Shown here piece by piece: positions 36,132 through 47,574 of a stretch of 64,000 nt of DNA (position 1 is the stretch's first letter; the number at the start of each line of letters is the position of its first letter). This stretch comes from Begonia masoniana. Taxonomy: Eukaryota; Streptophyta; Magnoliopsida; Cucurbitales; Begoniaceae. Below the pieces are notes generated by a model. It was not told the DNA's origin. It worked only from the letters and a program-made list of their open reading frames with translations, and did not search any database. The DNA lies in contig CM039514.1 of assembly GCA_022432975.1 (NCBI GenBank), forward strand, positions 7,361,519 through 7,425,518, written 5' to 3'. Position numbers and translations under genes: made by a program.

Positions 36132-37990
36132 TGTAACGCCCCGAGTTATCTGAACCCGGTTCGTCACACCATGCCCGTACATGACTAAAAATTTCAATCA
36201 TATTTTTTTTGAAAACTTGACATAAGCGGAATCTCCAAAACAATAATATTCGAAACTTGCAGCGGAAATCGTTTAAGTAAAAATCAAGTTAAACAAGCCT
36301 AATGTACAATACTTAAACACTCAGTTAGAATTTTGGGGATAATCGGCAAAAGGAATAAAGGATTAAATCGCAAAACACTTCATGAGTTTCAAAAGTCAAA
36401 CGCATCGCTCGCTGAACAAAGTCAACAAAAGGGGCTGAGGCAGAAGATGGAAGACATCATCCGGTGGCAAAACGACAAAGTGCACTCTACATCTTCCGAT
36501 GACGTCAGCCAGATGATTTCCTTCATCCGATCGACTTCGTTCTACATCCACCGGTGACTAAACGACGAAATACTCTCTACACCTTCCGATGACGTCAGCA
36601 CGTATCTGCCGATGAGTTTACTGAGACATCATCCGATAGACTTAAACCTACACCTTCCGATGACGTCAGCACGCATCTGCCGATGAGTTTACTGAGACAT
36701 CATCCGATAGACTTAAACCTACACCTTCCGATGACGTTAGCACGCATCTGCCGATGAGTTTACTGAGACATCATCCGATAGACTTAAACCTACACCTTCC
36801 GATGGAACAAGTTACATATACCGATCACTAAACGACAAAGTTTGTTCTATATCATCCGATAGCTTCCACTGAAGACATCTTCGATAGACAACAGAACAAC
36901 AACTTAACCTACAGAAAAGAATTTACTCACTTCACTGAGACCATTCAAAAACATTTCAAACCATCACATTACAAAAATCCAGTGAGCACCAACATTAATC
37001 CCAATAGAATACTATTAACTGGAAAGTCTCGAAAAAGTATTCAGAACATTGAAATCACTACTGTTGAAATCACCACTGTTATGAAAACTCAACATGCTCA
37101 AAATGAAACATTTCCAACTAAACCTTCAGACCAATGACACCAGTTAAGCCGCCTCATCAGTTTACCAAGCCGAAACATGAATGTGCTCCTCCAACCTGCC
37201 TATTCCTCAGTGAACTCAGAGAATTCACCTGTAGTATCATCAACACCTACATCACAAAACTCATCTATTAGCCTAATGCTAAGTAAGCAAAGCAATAATG
37301 AAAAAGGTATGAAATGCTGAAACATGAATTCCTAAACATGCAATTTCTACTTTCTCCTCTCAGTTGTTCATGCGTCGTTTCTGTTCAGATCCCCCTGTGA
37401 AATTGGGAGTTGGATCAACTCTCCCAAAGTATAAATATCCACTGTCTCATTAAGGGTTGGATTAGTTCCCTTAACAGTAATGCTGATTCGTCTAACTGTT
37501 TCATTATGTTCAATCCTTACCATACCAATATGCATTCAAATTTATTTTCGTGTACCTTTAAAATATGATGCATATCATGCTGAAAATAAATGTTCACAAA
37601 CACGCACAAACCCTACTGTCTTGTGATGTAGGCCCGAAGGCGCAAACAATACTTTACTTACCTGACTCTCCTGGAAATGCTCGGTTTCAAACTACTTCAG
37701 AAGTTTGCTCACCTAGGTTGAAGGAGAATCGAGTAAGAAGGAAATTGCCCGAAGGTTTTTTGTTGAAGAGCTGAAGGCCGAGAGAGAAATGAGGGAATTA
37801 GTGGCGGCTACTGAGCACTAAACCCCAAATCACTACCCTTAAATACATTATCCATTTCTTTAAATTTCCAATTACTTTTCTGCCCTTGCCTAGTCATTTA
37901 TTAACCTAATCAATAATTTCTTCAACCCTTCTATAAAAGTACATCATTAATAATAATTTAAATTTTGATTCAATGGAACCGGGTGCTACA
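36132..37990 (-). mobile_element. Solo LTR, family A copy 5 (TSD CAATT)
   Basis: From TGTAACGCCCCGAG to GGGTGCTACA, flanked by CAATT at 36127-36131 and 37991-37995. It is shorter than its relatives (1.86 kb). A 70-80-bp block with CACCTTCCGATGACGTCAGC and CATCATCCGATAGAC is repeated three to four times at about 36580-36800. Arms at 37246-37260 and 37618-37632 pair with one mismatch. Confidence 0.95.
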
Positions 37991-39429
37991 CAATTAGATA
38001 GGTGAAAACCTAGTTAGTATATGTATAATTTGTAATAAAGCAATTGTCAAATATTTGTAATGATAGTCGTATGATATTTTTTTATTAGATCATCTCAAAT
38101 AATTTTTTTCCTAAATACATGTCATTATATATATTAATAAAATAATTTTATTAACTAAACGACTAACTATTATATTTTGACATTATAATATTAAATAATT
38201 TTAATAATTTTAAAAATTAATTTTTTAAAAATATACATTACATTTATATAAATTAAAAATATTTATATATATTTGGTTTGTTAGACTTGACCTGTTAAGA
38301 CTCGTTTAGCCAACTCAACTAGGCTCATTTAACATTGGTTCGCGAGCCGACTCGAGTTAATTTTTTTTTGTCGGACTCGTTAGACTCAGTTCGTTGAGCT
38401 TGTTAGACTTGACTAATTTAAATTTGGTGAGCCAGATTTTTTCAGGTTCGGTTGGTTAGTTTGTCATCTCTTAGTCAAACCGTGATTACTAAAACTTGAA
38501 AGCCAGATTTCAAGAGGAAATGGGTATATAAACACATTTGTCGTTCTTAGTCGAATTAGCATATTGTTGATTTTTCAAAAAAAAAAAAATGCACAATGTT
38601 TTCAATTCATCGTGTTGATCACATCGATCAAGATATTACGTGGCACTAACCCTAATTGTACTTAAAATATTGATTTTTTTTTAATTTTTTTTTAGGATGA
38701 GAAATTGAGTACACAAAAAATGATGCAAGTGAATGATATTGAATGATGCCAACTAGATTAAAAACACATCCACAAACACAACCATACCCATCCCTTTCTA
38801 AACCTAGTAGTTTGCACCAAAAATTCTTATTTTCATAAATTATAATGCACCTATGATCAAACTTCACTTTAATAGTAAAAATCTAAGTATTAATCCAAGC
38901 AAGGATAATATTTTTGATAAATTTGCATATTTAGCACCAGATAAATAAAAAGATAGAAATTTATTGATCGAACCGCGTTTTTCTATTTATTAGAAAGTTA
39001 TTGATGAGAAGGAATGGATCGGGGAACGTGAATTTATCAAAGATTTAGAAACACAAAATATAAATTTACTAAGACTTCAAAAACTTACTACAACTAAAAC
39101 CCTAAAAAACTCGAGGTTGGACAACTCCCTATTTTACATTACGAGGTTAAAATATTAGTGAATCATTTCGGTCTTTAATCATCAATCACCTTCTCAATAC
39201 GTATACCATAAAAATTCCAAACGAGAAAAGCGAAATTTTATTTTTCTTAAAATAACACACAATTTTTTTTAAATGCTTAAAAATAAATATACTAAATTAA
39301 TTAATAAATTTTTATTTTCTATGGAAAATATTATTATTTTAAAGCTCGGTCTCGGGTTTGAGACCGGATCGAGTTGCGCATCAAAATGGTCTATTCAGAT
39401 GGCCTGTGAGTCGACCTCGGCCCACTTTT
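37991..39429. other. AT-rich intergenic DNA
   Basis: No credible gene. It holds the second half of the GACTCG-word repeat (38290-38460), poly-A/T runs (38578-38590, 38679-38693) and otherwise unique AT-rich sequence up to the MED32 5' region. Confidence 0.5.
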
Positions 39430-40258
39430 TATTGATATGAAACCTCCTTTCTCTCTTCTCGCATCTTCAACGGATTGAAACGCACTCCTCTGTTCTGCGC
39501 AGATTGGGCGAAGTTTGGTAATTTTCTATTTTCAATTTGTTGTTTAATTTCTTGATTTTTTTCTGGATTATTGTCATTCAACTTCAATGGATTTTTGTGT
39601 CTAGGGTTCGTTCAGTTTCTGCTTGGTATTTTTCCCTGTTTTCTCTTTTAATTCGCAGTTCGCATAGCTTACTCTCTCCATCTCCAGCTCTATTTTAATC
39701 TATCGAATTATTAGTGGATAAAGCTGTGAATTAGTTGGTATTTAGCATCTGTTTGGAGAAATTTAGTCAGGCAACGACATCCATTAAGGATTTATAAAAT
39801 TTATCAACTTTAGTTCGTTATACAGTTCCTGATGTGTGATGAGCATATGATTTTCTTTGTCCTTTGGGTAGAGTATATAATGGAGCTGCTTTCCTTTCAC
39901 GTGAGTTAATGTACCGTACTCTGATCACAGTGATCAATTTTTTGCAGAATTAGGAAACGGTGGAGAAGTAGTCTAGAATTCTGATTGTATTAAAATCACG
40001 AAGATCAATTGGTTGAAGAATTGCAAAAAGTGGTTAAATTTGAAATGCTTTTGCCCTTGAGAATTAATGAAAACATTTTATCGAGTGTATTAAGATCAAC
40101 ATCGTCTTTCATTTCTTGGTTCAATACATTGACAATGGGTTTCTGGTAAAAGAAAAATCACTAGGCAAATTGAATAACCTGTGCATCGTTGCATTTCATG
40201 TCTGAAGTTTCTCTAAAATTTTCCAATTTCAGATTCCCACAGCTTGTTAAAAAGCACA
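39430..40258 (+). promoter_or_regulatory. 5' leader region of MED32, probably with intron(s)
   Basis: A pyrimidine-rich stretch (CTCCTTTCTCTCTTCTCGC, from about 39445) looks like a transcription start and 5' UTR exon. A donor-like G|GTAATTTTC lies near 39517. Acceptor-like sites lie at TTTTTGCAG (about 39948) and TTCCAATTTCAG (40232), the latter 26 bases before the start codon. A leader intron is common in plant housekeeping genes; exact boundaries are inferred. Confidence 0.5.
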
Positions 40259-40687
40259 ATGGATAACATCGTGGATTCTTTAAACAGTGCATATCAGGAT
40301 TTTGTTGCCGGAGCAGCCAATGTCCTGGAGGCCAATGAAACTTCAGCAGGTCTAAAAACAGCTGCCTCAGATATGGCTTTGGAGAATTTTAAGCAGAAAT
40401 GGGAACTATTCAGGGTTGCTTGTGATCAAGCTGAAGAATTTGTGGAGTCAGTGAAGCAAAGAGTAGGCTCAGAATGCTTGGTAGACGAGGCAACTGGCTC
40501 AGTTGCTGGCAAATCTGGGCCTGCTGGTATTCCTCCCATAAGTGCAGTGCGGTTGGAACAGATGAGTAAAGCAGTTCGATGGCTTGTGATTGAACTGCAA
40601 CAAGGTTCTGGAGCCCTTGCTAGCTCTGCACATTCCCAGTCGTCCACTCCTTTTGATGCTCGATTTTCTGAGGATGCGGCTCAATAA
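40259..40687 (+). CDS. MED32: Mediator of RNA polymerase II transcription subunit 32
   Basis: An uninterrupted 142-residue protein starting MDNIVDSLNSAYQ. The segment ALENFKQKWELFRVAC, then DQAEEFVESVKQRVGSECLVDEA, is the hallmark of plant MED32, and a C-terminal helix (LEQMSKAVRWLVIELQQG) and Ser-rich tail follow. MED32 is a nuclear tail-module subunit of Mediator, the complex that links DNA-bound activators to RNA polymerase II; it is grouped with Med2/MED29 of fungi and animals. The ATG at 40259 is chosen because conservation starts there; the upstream frame is open only without an ATG. No introns fall in the coding part. Length fits the family. It appears intact, with no stop or frameshift, and is the clearest host gene here. 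Confidence 0.93.
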   Translation: MDNIVDSLNSAYQDFVAGAANVLEANETSAGLKTAASDMALENFKQKWELFRVACDQAEEFVESVKQRVGSECLVDEATGSVAGKSGPAGIPPISAVRLEQMSKAVRWLVIELQQGSGALASSAHSQSSTPFDARFSEDAAQ

Positions 40688-41123
40688 TTATGAGTTCCAG
40701 CTGCATAGTTCTGCAGTGAATTAAGGTGTGGATAATCTGTTATCAAGTAGATGATAAATTAGTTCCTGAGCTGATTGTAGTTTTAACTCAACTCAACCTT
40801 ATTTTTCCATTGGTTATTGGTTGAGAACTGGATAAGATTCTGATAGTAGCTGTGGAAATAGCTTGAGTAGGGTTGAATAGAAGTTAACACCAGTTTATGA
40901 TTGTTTATTACCGGCTGCATAATTAGTTAATCTTATCTTGTAAATATAGATTAAATTAAATTCAAATTATGAAGTAAGTATGATTATGATTTCTCTATGC
41001 TCTAGGATTTCCCGTTAAAGTTTGAATGCTATTATATATAAATGATGAAGGATTCTTTAGAAATGCTTGCTCTTCACAATTCTTCTCCTTCTCTATCTCT
41101 AGACTATTTGGACTTCTGTAATC
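40688..41123. other. MED32 3' region and spacer
   Basis: AT-rich, with no ORF of note. TATA-like ATTATATATAAATG lies at 41031-41044, about 80 bases before the next ORF. Confidence 0.5.
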
Positions 41124-41417
41124 ATGGAAGAACTAAGCTTGAAGTTGAAGCAAGATTGGCCTTTTGACGAACTGAAAAAAAAAGTTAGATTTGTGGCGGA
41201 AAAAGAAGAGGACGAGATCGTGTTGCTGACTGAAATCGTCGTAAAAAACTTGGTCAAAACTATTACAAGCTTCAAAAACCCCACTAAACCGCACTCGACC
41301 AAAAAAGCACATCGAAGGACTATCATTGTTAACACGGCACGGCAATGTGAGGTTTATTCATCGATCTTACAATCTAATTTTACCACTATGACGCGTATAA
41401 TTCGAGAATACATGTAG
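41124..41417 (+). CDS. Unidentified small ORF (97 aa)
   Basis: The predicted protein starts MEELSLKLKQDWPFDELKKK. It has an acidic/Lys-rich N-terminal half and a basic segment (KPHSTKKAHRR) in the middle. A TATA-like box and a pyrimidine-rich leader precede the ATG. I do not recognise the family and see no signal peptide or membrane segment. It could be a real short gene, the first exon of a longer one, or a chance ORF in unique sequence. No repeat copy of it was noticed in the window, unlike most ORFs here. Confidence 0.35.
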   Translation: MEELSLKLKQDWPFDELKKKVRFVAEKEEDEIVLLTEIVVKNLVKTITSFKNPTKPHSTKKAHRRTIIVNTARQCEVYSSILQSNFTTMTRIIREYM

Positions 41418-42038
41418 AATAGTGCTAGTTGGGATACCAGGGTACATGTAATGGGATTTTTAGAGGAAGGAATGGACATTTATCAGATTTTCTGTACGTT
41501 GAATTGAAAATACGAGTTTGTCTAAGATCTAAATCCCTCCTCTATACTCTATACTCTACTTTATTAATTTTAATAATTTAGACTTTTTTTTTTTTTTGTA
41601 CGTAGGTGATAGTATTGTCACCATGCATGTACCTTAATATGATCAATCTCCAGTATTAAATTGGATAAAAATAAATAAAACTCGTATTAAATTTTAATAT
41701 TTTTTACATAAAAGGTTTTAAAAAATGCCAATTTTCATAAATTAGAGTAATTAAAAAACATAAACAATAAATGGTAGATACTCCAAACTAACCACATTTA
41801 TATGATTTGAAGATAATAAATTATGATAACTAATTGATTTGTTGAATCTTAATCATTCAATTCAAATAAATTCAAACTTCCTTAATATTAGCCGATCAAA
41901 CTTTGGTAAATCTATAAATACAATTTGAGATTTGAACGTTGAACCAATGTCACGGCAATCTTGGAAGATAACATTAAATTAAATTACAAATTTTAATTAT
42001 GATAATGAAATTTTCATTTATTGATAATTAAGCTTCAT

Positions 42039-42083
<45 letters not shown>

Positions 42084-42205
42084 CCGAACTAAGCTAACAT
42101 TTATAGACATTTACATACTATAAACCTTAAGAATGAATGATAATGATACACTTCCTTATGGAGAATGCTTATGAGAGAGCATCATCTTTCCCACAACCTG
42201 CAACT
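41418..42205. other. Intergenic spacer with (AG)n microsatellite
   Basis: AT-rich sequence without a gene. A clean (AG)20 run lies at 42041-42081. The right part is likely the 3' UTR of the minus-strand ASCH-domain gene. Confidence 0.6.
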
Positions 42206-44799
42206 TCATTGTATCTGCAGCCCTCTTATTGCAGTTCCGAAAAGCTGCATCATTGGGAAGAAGTTCGAACAAATATCAGAATATATACCAAAAGGTAAAA
42301 CATCTACCAAAGAAAAAATTTCAGTCTTGTTCTGATTATCACCATTGAATCCATATATCATAACCATGGGCAAGTAAGAGCAGCAGATCACCAATCATAA
42401 CTAGGCGAATTGATTATTTTATCCATTATTCTCGAAGTAAATGATAATCACTGGACTTAACACAAGGATCTAGTTTGTTTGAATGTCAGAAAAATGCAAA
42501 GCACAAACGACTAAACACATTCGAGGCACCAGTAATTCCACCGTGCGAGGGAACCTTAGATTTCAACGTATAAGACCATATTTTAGACGGTGATGGATCT
42601 TTATATAACAAACACATTTAGCCAACAAGTTAGTTTAAAAATCTATGACCAAAAAACAAGAGTGTGGCTGGATTGTCAATGTCAGGAGAATGAATTCCCA
42701 GAAGTGAGGGAAAATTAGATATTTCACTATAACTGTTACTGCGAGCGCACAATAACGAACCATATGACAATAATTTTATTCAACGTGAATTTTGATGGTG
42801 TCAATCATCCGTATTGGACAATTTCTTTTTTTCAAGCAAAGTTAGGCAGAAGCCTAGCTACCGCAATTTTTGGTCTGAGAAAAAGGTTATACCTTAGAAG
42901 GTGCCCCACTATGCGGCCTCATATTTGCACAATCAGGTTGGCATTGACTATGGCTGTCCTCGGATTTGACGATCCTAGTATGCTCCTTGCTATAGGATGT
43001 TGTGGCCTTTGAGCATTCATCAAAGTTGTCCTTTTCTAAACAGTCTCTCTTGAATTTACTGCGGCTTGCGAGATTTCGGGTGTTATTGTCAACATTTGTA
43101 TGAAGATATTGATCCTTTCGCGTGAACTGTGTAGCTGCCGCACGTGCACCAGCTATGACAGCATTGAGTCTTAATGATTTATCCACCTCAGATACTCTGG
43201 ATTCAGGAAATTTAAAAGAAATCGACCCTGGTTTCAAGGAGAATGAATCCCTGGGGTTTGGAAGAGGAAATTGCACTGGCATTGGACCTTTAACAGTAGT
43301 TAGACCTCTAACTGCGGCATCAAATATCTGAACATGTACATAAGCAAACCCGAATCAAAATATGTAGGAAGATAAAGCCAGAGAGCTGAGAGATAGAGAT
43401 AGAGACAGAGAGACTACACTACCTTCTTTTCTAAGTTGTAAACGCCTTGGTACCCTCGCATCGCAAAAGGAATCAACAATTTCTGAAACAATATTAAAAT
43501 TATGCACAACTCATCAAAAAAATGTTTCTTATTTTAACTTTAATTCCTCATTAAAATAGTACCTGAGGTTTTTCACAAAGCCAACAAAAATTTGTTTGTG
43601 CTTCTAGCCTAACCTGTTGTTGAACAAAAATGGTAAATTTAGACTACCCGATGCACTAAAAAAGAAACAATGTTACAGAGATGTGTTATGGAAAAAGCTG
43701 CTCAGAGGAAGTAGGTTTCTTACCCCTTCAGGTACCATTTTCCAACTTGTCAGTTCATCACCTCTAACACAGCCAACCACTTCGACACAACCTGAATATG
43801 AAGAGAAGGTGCACCAACTTAGCTTTCATTGATCAACACACTTAGAGAGAGAGAGAGCAGATTAAAAAACAATTACAACATGAAGGTGACTAGTATCCTA
43901 ATTAATTGTCCGAACACAACTGAAAAATCAATCTATTATTCAGAAACACAATCAGCCTCCAATATGAATTGACTACATGAAGATGAGTGCTGCAATAAAG
44001 AAGTGAGAGGACAGAGTTTGTTGTTGAAATATTGCGTAAGGATCTATGTTCATTATACCTATGAGCCTTGATACTGGATAATTTTCTGGAAACTTGAGAT
44101 CAGTAATTCCATCAACAGCATAGATTTCCCGGTAAAAGTCTTCCATTGCTTTTATCGTAGCATCATCGGGAACCTTACCGGCAGCATGAATCCAAATACG
44201 GCCTGCGTAAGCCAAGAGTTTTATCATGTTAGCAACATTTACTATAAAAAAATATCAAAAGAAGTGATAATTTTATGGAACACCAACAAAAAGTAAAAAG
44301 AAAATTGCACGGAATAATGAATTTTATTGATAAAGTGAAAGTATCATCTTTCGCTATTAATGAATCAGATCTCTTTAATGCATAAAGTTCATTCATTTAC
44401 TGTCCGTAAAACAAACAGAAATTTAACTTTCAACCACAAGTACTCTGCATTTATAACAATTTTCCCCCAAAGTTCTTTTTTCCCCTCATGTAAGTTCTTC
44501 AAAATTTTATTTTTTTGGTTTTTAACCTTTTAAGCTCTGTTTTTTTCTTCTTAAATTCAAACTCTATTCTATCCTCTTCTATTAGTCCAGGTCGAACACA
44601 TATTAGGAAATCCAACTTTATACGTACCGTGTTTAAAAGAACTTAAGAATGGAGTACATTAGGGTGGGTTCAAACCTCTTAGAGGAGCGGGCCATGATCT
44701 TCCTTCAATGCGCTTGATCCCATAGACAAGCAGCGAAGCCCAAGGTTGATGCATAGTAAGACAGGGATTCCTGTAGTTAGGGACGTTTCTTCCGTTCAT
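42206..44799 (-). CDS. ASCH-domain protein (TRIP4/ASC-1 homology), 7 exons
   Basis: Exons on the minus strand: 44799-44676, 44202-44059, 43791-43724, 43613-43563, 43482-43423, 43327-42893, then about 42244-42206. All junctions are GT..AG and the frame is continuous, giving about 306 residues. The N-terminal ASCH domain (about residues 12-150) has CLTMHQPWASLLVYG, the GxKxxExR signature (Gly27, Lys29, Glu32, Arg34) and IWIHAAGKVPDDATIKAM, VSRLIG, NFCWLCEKPQ and RGYQGVYNLEKK. The ASCH fold is PUA-like and is thought to bind RNA. The C-terminal half is low in complexity with an Ala-rich IAGARAAATQF segment. If exon 6 is read through, a stop at 42887-42889 ends the protein at 295 residues, but that stop follows an AAG|GTATAA donor, and the proposed last exon encodes LFGTAIRGLQIQ. 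A leader intron is likely. The substrate and role of this plant protein are not known from sequence. Confidence 0.88.
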
Positions 44800-45300
44800 A
44801 TTCGCTTCCTCGTAATACGTTGGACTGAAAATTCTTAACTTGATGCTTAGTCAATTAGCCCCGAATTCAAGAGAATTGAAATTTCAGTTACTGATATTAA
44901 TCTCCTAAGAAAAAAAATCGACAGCTGATAGAAATTAATGAAGACTAGCGTTTTGTCTTCTGAGAGAACTATCGAAAAATTGAGAGCCCACTTAAACCTC
45001 CAGAATTAATGATCGCTCCCCGTGAAAATCACACAGAAACTGCTGTTCCTTCCCCGAGAAAATCACGCGGAAACTGAGAACCACTCAACTTTCCTAAACT
45101 GATATTCTTGATTCTTGAAGAATATAAGCAGATCGCTAGCACCGGCTGAATTTACCTTAAACTGGCGATCGTATCCTGAGAGAATTCACAGATAAACACA
45201 CCCAACTAGAGCTCCTGCACTTCCCTTAATTGTTTCTCCGGAGAAAATCGCGCAGACCAATGAGAAAGGGCGAGTCATTTATGTAGGCTGTTGCGAAATT
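44800..45300 (-). promoter_or_regulatory. 5' leader and promoter side of the ASCH gene
   Basis: Minus strand: an acceptor-like GAATTTTCAG ends near 44829, 30 bases before the ATG, so a leader intron is likely, with the first UTR exon around 45180-45270. No TATA box stands out. Confidence 0.4.
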
Positions 45301-45599
45301 AGTGGGGCCCTGGAACTAGGATTTATCTAATTTTTCTAAAAAATATTTATTCATACCTCGTTGATTTCTCTTTTTTGTTTTAATCTGTTGGATTATTTTC
45401 TGCCTGGTAGTTTAAAATAAATGTTAAATTTATACCCTCGTAACCTTGATTTTGGTGTAAAAAAATCCTCAATGTATGTTTATATTAAAAAAAATCTTAA
45501 AGTATCGAAAATTAACAAAAAAAAACTCATAGCATTGTTCACCCTTTGTTCTCAATTTTACACTAGAACGGGAGACCGTTATTTTCGTTCTAGCGGGGT

Positions 45600-46510
45600 G
45601 TTTACCCAGTACCCTCTGTGATTTATAAATTAATTAAAAAAAAAATACCAAATAATATAAAATTTATTTGAAATTTTTACTACATATTCATCACATAATG
45701 AGAAAATAATCTAGAAAGTTTCGTGATTTTCTAACACTTGTACGATTTATTGTAATTTTAATTTATTATTTTATAAAAATAGTTATAATAAATTGTACAA
45801 GTGTTAGAAAATCACGAAAGTTTTCAGATTATCTTCCCATGATGTGATTAACAAATAAAGTGAAGAAAGAACGAGTATTAATTTAAAAAAAAATAAACGA
45901 CATTCAATTTATTTGAAAGTTTTACCACATTTTCATCGTATCATGAAAAGATAATCTGAAAAATTTCATAATTTTCTAACACTGGTATGATTTATTATAA
46001 CTATTTTATAAAATAATTAATTAAAATTACAATAAATTGTACAAGTGTTAAAAAATCATGAAACTTTCTAGATTGTTTTTCCATTATGTGGTAAAAATTT
46101 CAAATAAATTGAATATTGTTTGATATTTTTTTAAAATTATTTTATAAATCACGAATGGTGAATGCAGGATGAACGATGAACACTCCCCGGAGGGTGAATA
46201 AAAAAATACAATATTTAATTTATTTGAAAGTTTTACCATATGTTCATCATATCATGGGAAGATAATCTGAAAAGTTTCGTAATTTTCTAACACTTGTACG
46301 ATTTATTATAACTATTTTATAAAATAATTAATTAAAATTACAATAAATCGTACAAGTGTTAGAAAATTACGAAACTTTCTAGATTATTTTTTCATTATGT
46401 GGTAAAAATTTTAAATAAATTAAATATCATTTAATATTTGTTTTAAATTAATTTATAAATCACGGAGAGTGAGAATGGAGGGTGAACACTCCCTGGAGAG
46501 TGACAAAAGT
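45600..46510. repeat. Three consecutive fold-back palindromes (MITE-like)
   Basis: Three units of about 220-300 bp, each a near-perfect hairpin: about 45660-45860, 45905-46125 and 46208-46430. Arms contain TTTCTAACACTTGTACG and its complement CGTACAAGTGTTAGAAA around an AT-rich loop (TAACTATTTTATAAAATAAT). The spacers share AAATCACG..GTGAACACTCCC segments, and the outer edges (CCCTCTGTGATTTATAAATT near 45611; complement near 46450) are themselves inverted. No coding capacity. It looks like a non-autonomous inverted-repeat transposon that was amplified in place. A diverged fragment lies at 59080-59150. Confidence 0.85.
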
Positions 46511-47342
46511 TTATTCTTCAATGTATGTGGTGGCTTCATTATTTAGTGCTTAACTTTTAACACATTTTCTCATTCTCATTGCCTGCAAAACTTTTGTCAA
46601 ATGTCCGGATCCTTTTGTTGACAAAGACGGGAGAAAGGTACATCTAGTATTAAAAGTTGTCTCTGATCAGTAGTCGTGTCGACGATTGCTATTACAGGAC
46701 GTTTGCGTTCGCGTCGACATCGCTTAGATTGTACAAAATTGTGAAATCCAGAGCTATGACTTTTGATATCTTCAGATGAAGTTGAGTTACTTTTTCTTGT
46801 TATTTAGATATAAAGATAGCTATTTAGATCCCATATGTGAATAGATAAGTATAGAGGTTTTGTTCTGATTGAGTAGTTAGAATTTAAGAACTACTTAGTT
46901 AAGGTAATACGAATGTGAGAGAGACTTTGTTTTTGGTATCATACTAACTTTATTATATTTAGTTTTTCTAAAGAGTAATACTACTTATTCTATTGTTTTA
47001 AAATATTCGTTAATGTGTAAAACAATCTACAAACCTAACCCAGTCAGTATAATGAAACAATCAACAAACTTTGTGTAAAAAGGGTTTTCAAAAACTACAA
47101 ATGTGCCTTTAAAAAATTATTTTTGGAGACAATTATAAAATAAATGTATTTGGGTAAATCATGGAACCATCCTATTTTTTTATTTTTTTATTGAAACTTT
47201 TTGAAGAATATCTTATAAATTCATGGAAGCCTTTTAAATTATTTGAGAACAGAAGGTTGAGACCGTGAGCGGGGACCTAGAATTCTCTATTGGTTAGGCC
47301 ATAATAGCCTCTCTTTTCCATATAGTTTGTGTAATATAGTTT
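46511..47342. other. AT-rich intergenic DNA
   Basis: No gene, repeat unit or regulatory site could be supported here. Confidence 0.4.
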
Positions 47343-47574
47343 GTGTAACGACCCCAAAATTTATTTTCATTTTTCCCAATTTGAAATCCTAAAATTTTTC
47401 CCAAATCGATTTTCAAATTAGATTAAAACGGATCGTTATAAAATTCTAATTTTCTTAATTCAAAATTCTTGAAATTAACATAAATCATTTATTATGCATA
47501 AACTTGAAATCAACTTTAAATATTAAATACTAAACAACATTAAATAAAACCTCACTTACTAATTTGAAAACATT

